DNA from: Clostridia bacterium | GTDB taxonomy: Bacteria; Bacillota; Clostridia; Christensenellales; Borkfalkiaceae | DNA: 64,000 nucleotides | Direction of reading: 5' to 3' | Assembly: GCA_017504165.1 (NCBI GenBank) | Contig: JAFVRR010000001.1 | Location: 1-64,000 of the forward strand | Shown here: positions 6,017 to 14,454 of the stretch, piece by piece | Layout: each line of letters starts with the position of its first letter | Numbering within the stretch: the stretch's first letter is position 1 | Translations under genes and position numbers: made by a program | Notes under the pieces: generated by a model | Told to the model about the DNA's origin: nothing | What the model saw: the letters and a program-made list of their open reading frames with translations, nothing else | Database searches by the model: none

Positions 6017-6793
6017 TTACAAACTTTCCGTTTCGGGGGTTATTAGTTTGCATTTTGATTTTTCTATTACTTCTAAAAATTCTTTTGGTGGAAGTTTTTC
6101 GCAAATTAAATAGTCGACGTCGTCAAACCAAAAGTCGTGACACATAAAACTTTTGCCAAACTTAGTAGAGTCTACAAGCATTGCGACTTTGTTAGAGTTT
6201 TTACGCATACATTGTTTTAGTTTGGCTTGCTCGATACTAGCGTCGTTAAAACCCATTTCAAGTGACAAACCCGTACACGATAAAATGGCGATATCGGCGT
6301 GAATTCTTGAAATATAATCCATAGTATCCGTACCCGTTATAGAGTTAGAGTGGTTTTCTACAAACCCGCCCGCAATATACGTTTTTACCCTATCGGTAGA
6401 AGACAAAATGGTGGCGTTTCTTATACCCGTTGTGGTAACCGTCAAACTAGTAAAGTCTTGAAGTAAACCCATAACGTAACCAGCCGTTGAAGAAGAATCT
6501 GCAAAGATAGACTCGCCGTTTTTAATAAGCCTAACTGCAAGCGATGCGATTTTTCTTTTAGCCGTAGCGTCCTTTTGTTCCCTTACGACGAAAGCCGTTT
6601 CGACGGAACTTGACTTAAACGGCATTGCGCCCCCGTGCGAGCGGATTATCATACCTTGGTTTTCCATAGCCCTAAGGTCACGCCTTATCGTTGCGCCCGA
6701 AACGTATAATTTGCTTGCCAAATATTCAACCGTTGCCGATTTATTTTTGTTAAGTATTTCAAGTATTTCTTCTTGTCTTTCAATAGTAAGCAT
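6017..6793 (-). CDS. DeoR-family transcriptional regulator
   Basis: Translation from ATG 6793 is supported by an AGGGGG site 6 bases upstream; an in-frame TTG at 6814 is less likely. The 258-residue protein has the DeoR N-terminal helix-turn-helix (MLTIERQEEILEILNKNKSA, then YLASKLYVSGATIRRDLRAM) and the DeoRC sugar-phosphate sensor domain (about 75-235), with SSSTAGYVM, TTGIRNA and DIAILSCTGLS. It is divergent from the 2-oxoacid dehydrogenase operon, with a 171-base spacer containing inverted repeats, so it probably represses that operon. The effector is unknown; DeoR proteins usually sense phosphorylated sugars. Confidence 0.9.
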   Translation of the reverse strand: MLTIERQEEILEILNKNKSATVEYLASKLYVSGATIRRDLRAMENQGMIIRSHGGAMPFKSSSVETAFVVREQKDATAKRKIASLAVRLIKNGESIFADSSSTAGYVMGLLQDFTSLTVTTTGIRNATILSSTDRVKTYIAGGFVENHSNSITGTDTMDYISRIHADIAILSCTGLSLEMGFNDASIEQAKLKQCMRKNSNKVAMLVDSTKFGKSFMCHDFWFDDVDYLICEKLPPKEFLEVIEKSKCKLITPETESL

Positions 6794-6836
6794 TATTAAC
6801 CCCCTAAAAAGCAAAAATTGTGTTCATTTGTGATTA

Positions 6837-6860
6837 TTTATGAAAATATTTTATCATAAA
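6837..6860. promoter_or_regulatory. Inverted repeat, candidate DeoR operator
   Basis: TTTATGA (6837-6843) and TCATAAA (6854-6860) form a 24-bp inverted repeat. Nearby TGTTCATTTG (6821-6830) and AAATGAAACA (6860-6869) are a second pair of related half-sites. Confidence 0.5.
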
Positions 6861-6891
6861 ATGAAACACTTTGCAACTTTTTTGCAAACTA

Positions 6892-6919
6892 TTACAAAAT
6901 TATTTCTATATGATAGAAT
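6892..6919 (+). promoter_or_regulatory. Promoter of the 2-oxoacid dehydrogenase operon
   Basis: TTACAA (6892-6897) and TAGAAT (6914-6919) with a 16-base spacer, about 30 bp downstream of the inverted repeat. The match is moderate, as for a regulated promoter. Confidence 0.55.
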
Positions 6920-6964
6920 ACATATAATAAAAATTATTATATTTATATATAAAAGGAGATAAAT

Positions 6965-8596
6965 ATGGCAAAACCTATAATGATGCCTAAGCAAGGCATA
7001 ACTGTTGAAAGTTGTGTACTTACAAAATGGAACGTTAAAGTTGGCGACGCTGTTAAGAAAGGCGACGTTCTTTTCTCTTACGAAACGGACAAGTCTGCTT
7101 TCGACCAAGAAAGCGAATTTGACGGCGAAGTTTTAGCGCTTTTCTGTGAAGAAGGCGACGAAGTTCCTGTACTTACAAACGTTTGCGTTATCGGTAACAA
7201 GGGCGAAGATATTTCTTCTTTCGCACCTAACGGCGCTCCACAAGTAGAAGAAGCAAAACCTGAAGTTAAAGCCGAAGTTAGCGCACCTGCACCTAAAAAA
7301 GTTAAAGGAGAATGCCCACCAACTTGTTTCGGCGTAATGATGCCAAAACAAGGTATTACGGTAGAAAGTTGTATTTTAACGAAATGGAACGTTAAAGTTG
7401 GCGACGCCGTTAAGAAAGGCGATATTCTCTTCTCTTACGAAACTGACAAGTCCGCTTTCGACCAAGAAAGTGAAGTTGAAGGCGAAGTATTAGCCTTATT
7501 CTGCGAAGAAGGCGACGAAGTTCCAGTTTTAACTAACGTTTGCGCGGTTGGTAAAAAAGGCGACGATTACTCTTCACTTGCTCCAGACGGCGCTGAAGTT
7601 GAAGTTGCAGTAGAAGCACCTAAAGCGGAAGAAGTTAAAGCGGAAGCAAGCGCTCCTACTCAAACCGTTGCAACTAGCGCGGATGGTAGAATTTTCGCAT
7701 CGCCAAGGGCTAAAAACTTAGCAAACAAATTAGGCGTTGACTTAAAAGACGCAATCCCTACCGGTCCTAACGGCAGAATTATTGAAAGTGACGTTAGACT
7801 TGCTAGCGTTGCTCCTAAGAAAGTTGAAACGGCTAGCGCTCCTCAAGTTGCAACCGAAGTTAAGAAGGCCGACGTTGACTTCAAGGCTTATAAAGATGAA
7901 AAGATGCCTAACATTAGAAAGGTTATCGCTAAGGGCATGATGAACAGTTTACAATCGATGGCTCAACTTACAATGAACATTTCTTTCGATTGCACTAACG
8001 TTATGGAACTTAGAAAATTCTTCAAGGCTAACGAAGAAAAATTGCACCTTCCTCCAATCACTATCAACCATATTATCGTATTCGCATTATCAAGGGTACT
8101 TAAAAACCACAAAGATTTAAACGCTCACCTTTTAAACGGCGACACAATGCGTTATTTTGAACACGTTAATATGGGTATTGCAACCGACACTCCACGTGGA
8201 TTATTAGTTCCTACCCTTTTCGGTGCAGATACAATGACGTTATCTGAAATTGCAGTTAAGAGTAAAGCGCTTTCTAACGACGCTATTAAGGGCGGTATTA
8301 ATCCTGAACTTTTACAAGGCGGTACGTTTACTGTAAGTAACGTTGGTACTATGGGTATTGAAAGTTTCACACCTGTTATCAACCCACCACAAACTGGTAT
8401 TTTAGGCGTTAACACTTTAGAAACGAGAGTTAAACTTGGCAAAAACGGCGAAATGATTCCTTATACTGCTATGAATTTATCTTTAACTTTCGACCACAGA
8501 GCGCTTGACGGCGCGCCTGCGGGTAGATTCTTAAAAGAATTAAAAGATTATCTTGAAAACTTTAGTTATAACCTTCTTGCTGAAGGCAACATTTAA
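6965..8596 (+). CDS. pdhC: Dihydrolipoamide acyltransferase (E2) with two lipoyl domains
   Basis: The 543-residue E2 has lipoyl domain 1 (about 1-78) and domain 2 (about 122-200), each with the lipoylation motif ETDKSAF. A peripheral-subunit-binding domain follows (about 241-277, FASPRAKNLANKLGVDL), then the catalytic acyltransferase domain (about 310-543) with the active-site DHRALDG. Ala/Pro/Glu-rich linkers separate the domains. It moves the acyl group from E1 to CoA in a cytosolic multienzyme complex. AAGGAG precedes ATG 6965. The acyl substrate (pyruvate, acetoin-derived or branched-chain) cannot be settled from sequence; no acetoin genes are nearby, which favours pyruvate. Confidence 0.93.
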   Translation: MAKPIMMPKQGITVESCVLTKWNVKVGDAVKKGDVLFSYETDKSAFDQESEFDGEVLALFCEEGDEVPVLTNVCVIGNKGEDISSFAPNGAPQVEEAKPEVKAEVSAPAPKKVKGECPPTCFGVMMPKQGITVESCILTKWNVKVGDAVKKGDILFSYETDKSAFDQESEVEGEVLALFCEEGDEVPVLTNVCAVGKKGDDYSSLAPDGAEVEVAVEAPKAEEVKAEASAPTQTVATSADGRIFASPRAKNLANKLGVDLKDAIPTGPNGRIIESDVRLASVAPKKVETASAPQVATEVKKADVDFKAYKDEKMPNIRKVIAKGMMNSLQSMAQLTMNISFDCTNVMELRKFFKANEEKLHLPPITINHIIVFALSRVLKNHKDLNAHLLNGDTMRYFEHVNMGIATDTPRGLLVPTLFGADTMTLSEIAVKSKALSNDAIKGGINPELLQGGTFTVSNVGTMGIESFTPVINPPQTGILGVNTLETRVKLGKNGEMIPYTAMNLSLTFDHRALDGAPAGRFLKELKDYLENFSYNLLAEGNI

Positions 8597-8607
8597 GGAG
8601 ATATAAA

Positions 8608-9978
8608 ATGGAAATTTTTGATTTAGTTGTTATCGGTGGCGGTCCTGGTGGATATCTTGCCGCTGAAAGAGCGGGCCACGCAGGTCTTAAAACCGTAGTT
8701 ATTGAAAAACGCGAATTCGGTGGCGTTTGCTTAAACGAAGGTTGCGTGCCTAGTAAAACTTTCTTAAACTCTGCAAAGGTTTTAGATTACGCTAACCACG
8801 CTGAAGTTTACGGCGTTAAGGTTGACGGCGAAAAAACAATCGACCAAAAAGCAGTAGTTGAAAGAAAAAAAGGCGTTGTTAAAATGCTCGTTAGTGGCGT
8901 TAAGGCTCAACTTAAGAGAAACAAAGTTAAAACAGTTAGCGCTGAAGCGTTCATTGAAGGCAAAAACGACGATGGATTTATTATTAAAGCGGGCGAAGAA
9001 AAGTACGTTGGTAAAAGACTTATTATCGCAACCGGTTCTATGCCTGTAGTTCCACCTATTCAAGGTCTTAAAGAAAACGTTGAATCCGGTTACGTTATGA
9101 CAAACCGCGAAATTTTAGATTTAGAAGTTATTCCTAAAACTTTAACTATTATCGGCGGTGGCGTTATCGGTCTTGAAATGGCAAGTTACTTCTCTTCAGT
9201 TGGCACTAAAGTTACAGTTGTTGAAATGCTTACTAAAATTGCAGGACCTACGGAAGCGGAAATTTCAGGTATTTTACAAAAATCACTCGAAAAGAAAGGC
9301 GTTGAATTTAAGTTAGGCGCAAAAGTAGTTGCAGTTGAAAAAGACGGCGTTGTTTACGAAAAAGACGGTAAGACTGAAAAAGTAGTTGCTGAAAAAGTAT
9401 TACTTTCTATCGGTAGACGCGCGGTTACTCAAGGCTACGGCTTAGAAAACATCAACGTTAACCTTGAAAGAGGCGCAATCGTAACTGACGAACAAATGAG
9501 AACTAACGTTGCAAACGTTTACGCAGTTGGTGACGTTAACGGCAAAATTATGCTCGCTCATACTGCTTATAGAGAGGCGGAAGTTGCCGTTAATACTATC
9601 CTTGGTAAAAAGGACGCTATGCGCTATAACGTTATTCCATCAGTTATCTACACTAACCCTGAAGTTGGTAGCGTAGGCGAAACTGAAGAAAGCGCAAAAG
9701 CAAAAGGTCTTGACGTTAAATGCGTTAACATTCCACTTACCTACTCTGGTAGATACATTGCTGAAAACAGCGACTTAAACGGCATTTGCAAAATCGTTGT
9801 TAATAACAAGACTAACACTTTAATCGGCGCGCACATTATCGGCTCTTACTCGGGCGAATATATCGTAGCAGTTTCTGCAATGATCGACCTTGAAGTTGAT
9901 ATTGAAAACATTAAAAAACTTGTATTCCCTCACCCAACTGTTTGTGAAATAGTTCGTGAAGCAATATTCCAAATTTAA
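8608..9978 (+). CDS. lpdA: Dihydrolipoamide dehydrogenase (E3)
   Basis: The 456-residue flavoprotein has the FAD fingerprint GGGPGGYLAAERAG (about 9-22), the redox disulfide CLNEGC, an NAD-binding GGGVIGLEMA, the second FAD motif TNVANVYAVGDVNG, and the C-terminal His-Glu pair in FPHPTVCE. It reoxidises dihydrolipoyl-E2 and passes electrons to NAD+. Unlike some Firmicute E3 proteins it carries no lipoyl domain of its own. It begins 11 bases after E2 with its own AAGGAG site. Confidence 0.96.
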   Translation: MEIFDLVVIGGGPGGYLAAERAGHAGLKTVVIEKREFGGVCLNEGCVPSKTFLNSAKVLDYANHAEVYGVKVDGEKTIDQKAVVERKKGVVKMLVSGVKAQLKRNKVKTVSAEAFIEGKNDDGFIIKAGEEKYVGKRLIIATGSMPVVPPIQGLKENVESGYVMTNREILDLEVIPKTLTIIGGGVIGLEMASYFSSVGTKVTVVEMLTKIAGPTEAEISGILQKSLEKKGVEFKLGAKVVAVEKDGVVYEKDGKTEKVVAEKVLLSIGRRAVTQGYGLENINVNLERGAIVTDEQMRTNVANVYAVGDVNGKIMLAHTAYREAEVAVNTILGKKDAMRYNVIPSVIYTNPEVGSVGETEESAKAKGLDVKCVNIPLTYSGRYIAENSDLNGICKIVVNNKTNTLIGAHIIGSYSGEYIVAVSAMIDLEVDIENIKKLVFPHPTVCEIVREAIFQI

Positions 9979-9995
9979 TTTAAGGAGAAAGAAAA

Positions 9996-12473
9996 ATGAG
10001 TAAACAATTATTTGTAGACCCAATAGAACTTCGTAAAGCGGGTAAAATTTCTTTTGAAGATATCCCCGTAAACCAATACAATAAAACTATTGAAGACGAA
10101 AAGAAAAACTTCTCTAACGACGATTTCGTAAGAATTTTCAACGATATCGCAGTATTAAGAGAATTTGAAAGCATGATTATGGATATCAAAGTTAAGCAAG
10201 AATATCAAGGCTTTAAAACTAACTATCCAGGTCCTGCACACTTATCTATCGGTCAAGAAGCCGCTGCCGTTGGTCAAGCGTACAACCTTGATTTAGACGA
10301 TATGACTTTCGGTTCACACCGTTCTCACAGTGAAGTTTTAGCGAGAGGTCTTGCATCAATCCACAAACTTCCTGACGATAAACTTTACCAAATTATGAAA
10401 GATTTCATGGGTGGCGAAACTCTTGCTCCTGTTGAAAAACTTAACAAAACCGGTAACGTTAAAGACCTTGCAGTTGACTTCTTACTCTACGGCTTTATGA
10501 GCGAAATCTTCGCTAGAAAGACTGGTTTCCACCGTGGTATGGGCGGTTCAATGCACGTATTCTTCTTACCATTCGGTATTTATCCTAACAACGCTATCGT
10601 TGGTGGCGCTGCTCCGGTTGCTCTCGGTGCTGCTCTTTACAAAAAGAACAACAACAAACCTGGTATCGTTATCAGTAACTTAGGCGACGGCTCTGTTGGT
10701 TGCGGTGTAGTTTATGAATCAATGAACTTTGCATCTATGGACCAAATTACTAAATTATGGGAAAAGAAAGGCGGTCTTCCTATCTTATTTAACTTCTTTA
10801 ACAACAGTTACGGTATGGGCGGTCAAACTAGAGGCGAAACTATGGCTTACGACTTCCTTGCTAGGCTTGGCGCGGGCGTATCTCCAACTCAACTTCACGC
10901 TGAACGTGTTGACGGTTTCAACCCACTTGCAGTTATTGAAGCAATGAAGAGAAAGAAAGAATTACTCTTAAAAGGCGAAGGCCCATGTCTTATGGACGTT
11001 GTTACTTACCGTTTCGGTGGTCACTCTCCATCTGACGCTATGAGTTACAGAACTCAAGAAGAAGTTAACGCTTGGAAGGAATACGACCCAATCGTTACTT
11101 ATAGAAAAGCACTCGTTGACGCTAAAGTTGCAAATGACGGTAAGTTCGACGATATTTTAGCATCTATCAGCGAAAGAATGCTCAAACTTTGCAAACTTGC
11201 ATCTGACCCTGTTGAATCTCCATACCTTGACTTCAAGACTGATCCATACTACGTAGAAAACTTAATGTTCAGTAACGGTAGCGTTACTACTATGGAAGAT
11301 AGACCAGTTGAAGTTGGTAAAGACGTTAAAATTCCTATGGAAGAAAACCCAAGGGTTAAACAAATTGCAGGTAAACTCCGCTACGCGTTCGACGATAAGG
11401 GTCAACCTGTTTCTAACCTTAAGAGATACAACATTCGTGACGGTTTATTCGAAGCGATTATCGACAGATACTATAAAGACCCAACTCTTACTTCTTACGG
11501 TGAAGACGTTCGTGACTGGGGTGGCGCATTCGCGGTATACAAAGGCTTAACTGAAGCACTTCCATACCACAGATTATTCAACTCGCCAATCTCTGAAGCG
11601 GCAATCGTATCTTCTGCAGTAGGCTACGGTCTTTGCGGTGGTCGTGTTATCGTAGAACTTATGTACGCTGACTTCATGGGTAGAGCGGGCGACGAAATCT
11701 TTAACCAACTTGCTAAATGGCAAGCAATGAGTTCTGGTATTTTAAAAATGCCTGTAGTTCTCCGTGTATCAGTTGGTTCTAAATACGGCGCACAACACTC
11801 TCAAGACTGGGTTGCTCTTCCTGCTCACGTTCCTGGACTTAAGGTTTGTTTCCCTGCAACTCCTTACGACGCTAAAGGTTTAATGAACGCTGCCCTTAAC
11901 GGCACTGACCCTGTTATCTTCTTTGAAAGCCAAAGAATTTACGATAAGGGCGAAGAATTCCACAAAGAAGGCGTTCCTACTGAATACTACGAAATCCCAC
12001 TTGGCGAACCAGACGTAAAAAGAGTTGGTAGCGACATCACTATCTTAACTATCGGCGCTACGTTATATAAAGCAGTTGAAGCGGCTAAAATCCTTTCTGA
12101 AAAATACGGCGTTGAAGCGGAAATTATCGATGCTAGAAGTATCGTTCCATTCAACTATGAAAAAGTTGTTGAATCAGTTAAGAAAACCGGTAGAATTATA
12201 CTTGCATCTGATGCTTGTACAAGAGGCTCTATCCTCAACGATATGGCTGCAAACATCACTGAACTTTGCTTTGACTACTTAGACGCTCCACCAGTTGTGT
12301 GCGGTGCTAAAAACTGGATTACTCCTCCATTTGAATTTGATGCGGAATTCTTCCCACAAGCAAACTGGATTGTTGACTATATCAACGATAAAATCCTTCC
12401 ATTAAAAGGACACGTAAGCACTACTAACACTTCTGATGCAGAAATTATTAGAAAATCTAAAAAAGGTGTTTAA
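9996..12473 (+). CDS. 2-oxoacid dehydrogenase E1, single-chain alpha-beta fusion
   Basis: The 825-residue protein joins an E1-alpha part (about 40-400) and an E1-beta part (about 470-800). Alpha has the ThDP motif opening GDGSVGCGVVYESMNFASM and closing with NFFNNSYGMGG. Beta has ISEAAIVSSAVGYGLCGGR, ELMYADFMGRAGDEI and SVGSKYGAQHSQDW. Most Firmicute complexes use two polypeptides, so the fusion is notable. It catalyses ThDP-dependent decarboxylation and reductive acylation of the E2 lipoyl group. Gene order E2-E3-E1 is unusual. AAGGAG precedes ATG 9996, and a terminator follows at 12478. Confidence 0.92.
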   Translation: MSKQLFVDPIELRKAGKISFEDIPVNQYNKTIEDEKKNFSNDDFVRIFNDIAVLREFESMIMDIKVKQEYQGFKTNYPGPAHLSIGQEAAAVGQAYNLDLDDMTFGSHRSHSEVLARGLASIHKLPDDKLYQIMKDFMGGETLAPVEKLNKTGNVKDLAVDFLLYGFMSEIFARKTGFHRGMGGSMHVFFLPFGIYPNNAIVGGAAPVALGAALYKKNNNKPGIVISNLGDGSVGCGVVYESMNFASMDQITKLWEKKGGLPILFNFFNNSYGMGGQTRGETMAYDFLARLGAGVSPTQLHAERVDGFNPLAVIEAMKRKKELLLKGEGPCLMDVVTYRFGGHSPSDAMSYRTQEEVNAWKEYDPIVTYRKALVDAKVANDGKFDDILASISERMLKLCKLASDPVESPYLDFKTDPYYVENLMFSNGSVTTMEDRPVEVGKDVKIPMEENPRVKQIAGKLRYAFDDKGQPVSNLKRYNIRDGLFEAIIDRYYKDPTLTSYGEDVRDWGGAFAVYKGLTEALPYHRLFNSPISEAAIVSSAVGYGLCGGRVIVELMYADFMGRAGDEIFNQLAKWQAMSSGILKMPVVLRVSVGSKYGAQHSQDWVALPAHVPGLKVCFPATPYDAKGLMNAALNGTDPVIFFESQRIYDKGEEFHKEGVPTEYYEIPLGEPDVKRVGSDITILTIGATLYKAVEAAKILSEKYGVEAEIIDARSIVPFNYEKVVESVKKTGRIILASDACTRGSILNDMAANITELCFDYLDAPPVVCGAKNWITPPFEFDAEFFPQANWIVDYINDKILPLKGHVSTTNTSDAEIIRKSKKGV

Positions 12474-12477
12474 TCTT

Positions 12478-12505
12478 TAAAGGGGGGCAAACTGCTCCCC
12501 TTTTT
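12478..12505 (+). terminator. Terminator after E1
   Basis: AAAGGGG pairs with CCCCTTT around a short inner stem GCA-AAC-TGC, followed by TTTTTATTTT. It ends only about 12 bases before the lplA start codon. Confidence 0.85.
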
Positions 12506-12516
12506 ATTTTATTATT

Positions 12517-13491
12517 ATGGAAAATTTTCAATTTGTAATATCTTCTTCAAACGACCCGTATTTTAACTTGGCGTCTGAAGAGTATTTATTAAAACAAAAA
12601 AAGGGCTACTATATATATTTATGGATAAACTCCCCTTCCGTTATAATTGGCAGTAACCAAAACACTTTACTTGAAGTAAACCTTAAAAACGCCGAAAGTA
12701 AAGGTGTAAAAGTAGTTAGAAGAATAACTGGTGGCGGGGCTGTTTACCACGATTATAATAACGTTTGTTATTCTATTATCGCGCCTTTTGATGCTAGCGA
12801 AAACAACTACGTTAAATTTACCGCGCCCGTTATTAGTTTTTTAAACTCACTTGGCGTAAAAGCGGAATTTTCGGGTAGAAACGATATAACCGTTAGCGGT
12901 AAAAAGATTTCGGGCAACGCGCAAGTTATATATAAGGATAGGTTACTCCATCACGGCACTTTGCTTTTTAATAGCGATTTAGACGCGTTAAAAGAAGTTT
13001 TAGTTGAAAACAAACTCAAAATGGAAAGTAAAGGGGTTAAGAGTATTCGCGCAAGGGTAACTAATATTTTAGAGCATTTACCTAATCCTATTAGTTGTAA
13101 TAAGTTTTTTAATTTATTAGTAGAACACTTTAAAAAAGACCTACCCGTTTACTCTTTTACTAAAGAAGATATTATAAATATTAATAGCCTAATTGAAAAT
13201 AAATACTCCACTTACGAGTGGAATATAGGCTATTCCCCTAAAGGTAAAGTACGCTTTGATGGTAGGTTTAACTTCGGAACGTTGACTTTAACTTTTAACT
13301 TAGTTGACGGTATTATTAGCGACGCGGAAGTATTCGGCGATTATTTTTCCACTAAAAACTTGCAAGAGTTAATCAATAACCTAAACGGCAAAAAATTTAT
13401 AAAAAATGAAGTTGAAAATGCGCTTAGCGGTATCGAATTATATATAAAAGACGCAAGCGCTAAAGAAATAGTTGAAAAATTATTTTCATAA
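12517..13491 (+). CDS. lplA: Lipoate-protein ligase
   Basis: The 324-residue protein starts MENFQFVISSSNDPYFNLAS and has the catalytic-core motifs RRITGGGAVYHD, SGKKISGNAQ and DRLLHHGTLL, with a C-terminal accessory domain (about 245-324). It activates free lipoate with ATP and attaches it to the lipoyl lysines of E2, which lies just upstream. No Shine-Dalgarno sequence is visible before ATG 12517 (only T/A-rich sequence after the hairpin). Expression may rely on read-through of the terminator or an unusual initiation. The N-terminus matches the family, so the start itself is sound. Confidence 0.92.
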   Translation: MENFQFVISSSNDPYFNLASEEYLLKQKKGYYIYLWINSPSVIIGSNQNTLLEVNLKNAESKGVKVVRRITGGGAVYHDYNNVCYSIIAPFDASENNYVKFTAPVISFLNSLGVKAEFSGRNDITVSGKKISGNAQVIYKDRLLHHGTLLFNSDLDALKEVLVENKLKMESKGVKSIRARVTNILEHLPNPISCNKFFNLLVEHFKKDLPVYSFTKEDIININSLIENKYSTYEWNIGYSPKGKVRFDGRFNFGTLTLTFNLVDGIISDAEVFGDYFSTKNLQELINNLNGKKFIKNEVENALSGIELYIKDASAKEIVEKLFS

Positions 13492-13515
13492 TATTAAAAA
13501 TTACGATATTTAATG

Positions 13516-13544
13516 TTGAAAAATAATTTTAAGTATGTTATACT
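13516..13544 (+). promoter_or_regulatory. Promoter of nfnAB
   Basis: TTGAAA (13516-13521), 17 bases, TATACT (13539-13544). Confidence 0.8.
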
Positions 13545-13554
13545 TAATATTGGT

Positions 13555-13572
13555 TTGTTAAATTATAAACAA
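13555..13572. promoter_or_regulatory. Near-consensus Rex box upstream of nfnAB
   Basis: TTGTTAAATTATAAACAA fits the clostridial Rex site TTGTTAA-N4-TTAACAA except one base in the right arm. It starts 11 bases after the -10 box, where a bound repressor would block transcription. Rex senses NADH/NAD+, which fits regulation of a transhydrogenase. Confidence 0.7.
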
Positions 13573-13601
13573 ACTAATAGAACTTTAATTAAAGGTGAAA
13601 T

Positions 13602-14453
13602 ATGTATAAAATTGTAAAGAAATCATCTCTTAATCCTACGGTCACTTACATGGAAATTGAAGCGCCACTCGTTGCTAGAAAGGCAGAGCCTGGTCAATTC
13701 ATCATTTTAAGGGTAGACGAAAACTGTGAACGTATTCCGTTAACTATTGCCGATTACGACAGAGTTAAAGGTACGGTTAGCATTATCTTCCAAATCGTTG
13801 GCGCAACGACTCAAAAACTCAACGCCAAAAACGAAGGCGAATTTATTGAAGACTTTGCAGGTCCTTTAGGCAAACCTACTGAACTTGAAGGTCTTAAAAA
13901 GGTTTGTATCGTAGGCGGTGGCGTTGGATGCGCTATTGCCCTTCCAATTGCTAAAAAATTACACGAAATGGGCGCTGAAGTTACAAGCATTATCGGTTTT
14001 AGAACTAAAGACCTTGTAATTTTAGAAGACGAGTTTAGAAAATGCTCTACAAACTTCTACATTATGACGGACGACGGTTCTTACGGCACTCAAGGCAACG
14101 TTTGCGCTCCACTTAACGAAATGTTTAGTGAAAACAAAACGTTTGACGAAGTTATTACAATCGGTCCGCTTATCATGATGAAATTCGTTGTTATGGCGGT
14201 TAAACCAACAGGTATTCCTTGCACCGTTTCTATGAACCCTATTATGATTGACGGTACGGGTATGTGCGGTGGTTGTAGATTAACGCTTATTCGTGACGGC
14301 GAAAGAATTACTAAATTCGCCTGCGTTGACGGTCCTGACTTTAACGGCTATGAAATCGACTTTGACGAGGCAATGTCTAGAAGTTTAATGTACAAAGAAT
14401 TTGAGATTAAAGAGCACGAAAAAGAATGTAATTTATTAAAGGGGGTTAACTAA
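13602..14453 (+). CDS. nfnA: NfnA-type FAD/NAD-binding, [2Fe-2S] subunit
   Basis: The 283-residue protein has a ferredoxin-reductase-type FAD domain (about 1-100, ERIPLTIADYD), an NAD domain (about 101-215, CIVGGGVGCAIALPIAKKL) and the C-terminal [2Fe-2S] Cys cluster in GTGMCGGCRLT and FACVDGP. In the Nfn complex it binds NADH and pairs with NfnB to couple NADH and reduced ferredoxin to NADP+ reduction by electron bifurcation/confurcation. It may also be annotated as ferredoxin-NADP reductase or sulfide dehydrogenase subunit. It is first in a two-gene operon behind a Rex-like site. Confidence 0.88.
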   Translation: MYKIVKKSSLNPTVTYMEIEAPLVARKAEPGQFIILRVDENCERIPLTIADYDRVKGTVSIIFQIVGATTQKLNAKNEGEFIEDFAGPLGKPTELEGLKKVCIVGGGVGCAIALPIAKKLHEMGAEVTSIIGFRTKDLVILEDEFRKCSTNFYIMTDDGSYGTQGNVCAPLNEMFSENKTFDEVITIGPLIMMKFVVMAVKPTGIPCTVSMNPIMIDGTGMCGGCRLTLIRDGERITKFACVDGPDFNGYEIDFDEAMSRSLMYKEFEIKEHEKECNLLKGVN

Positions 14454-14454
14454 T

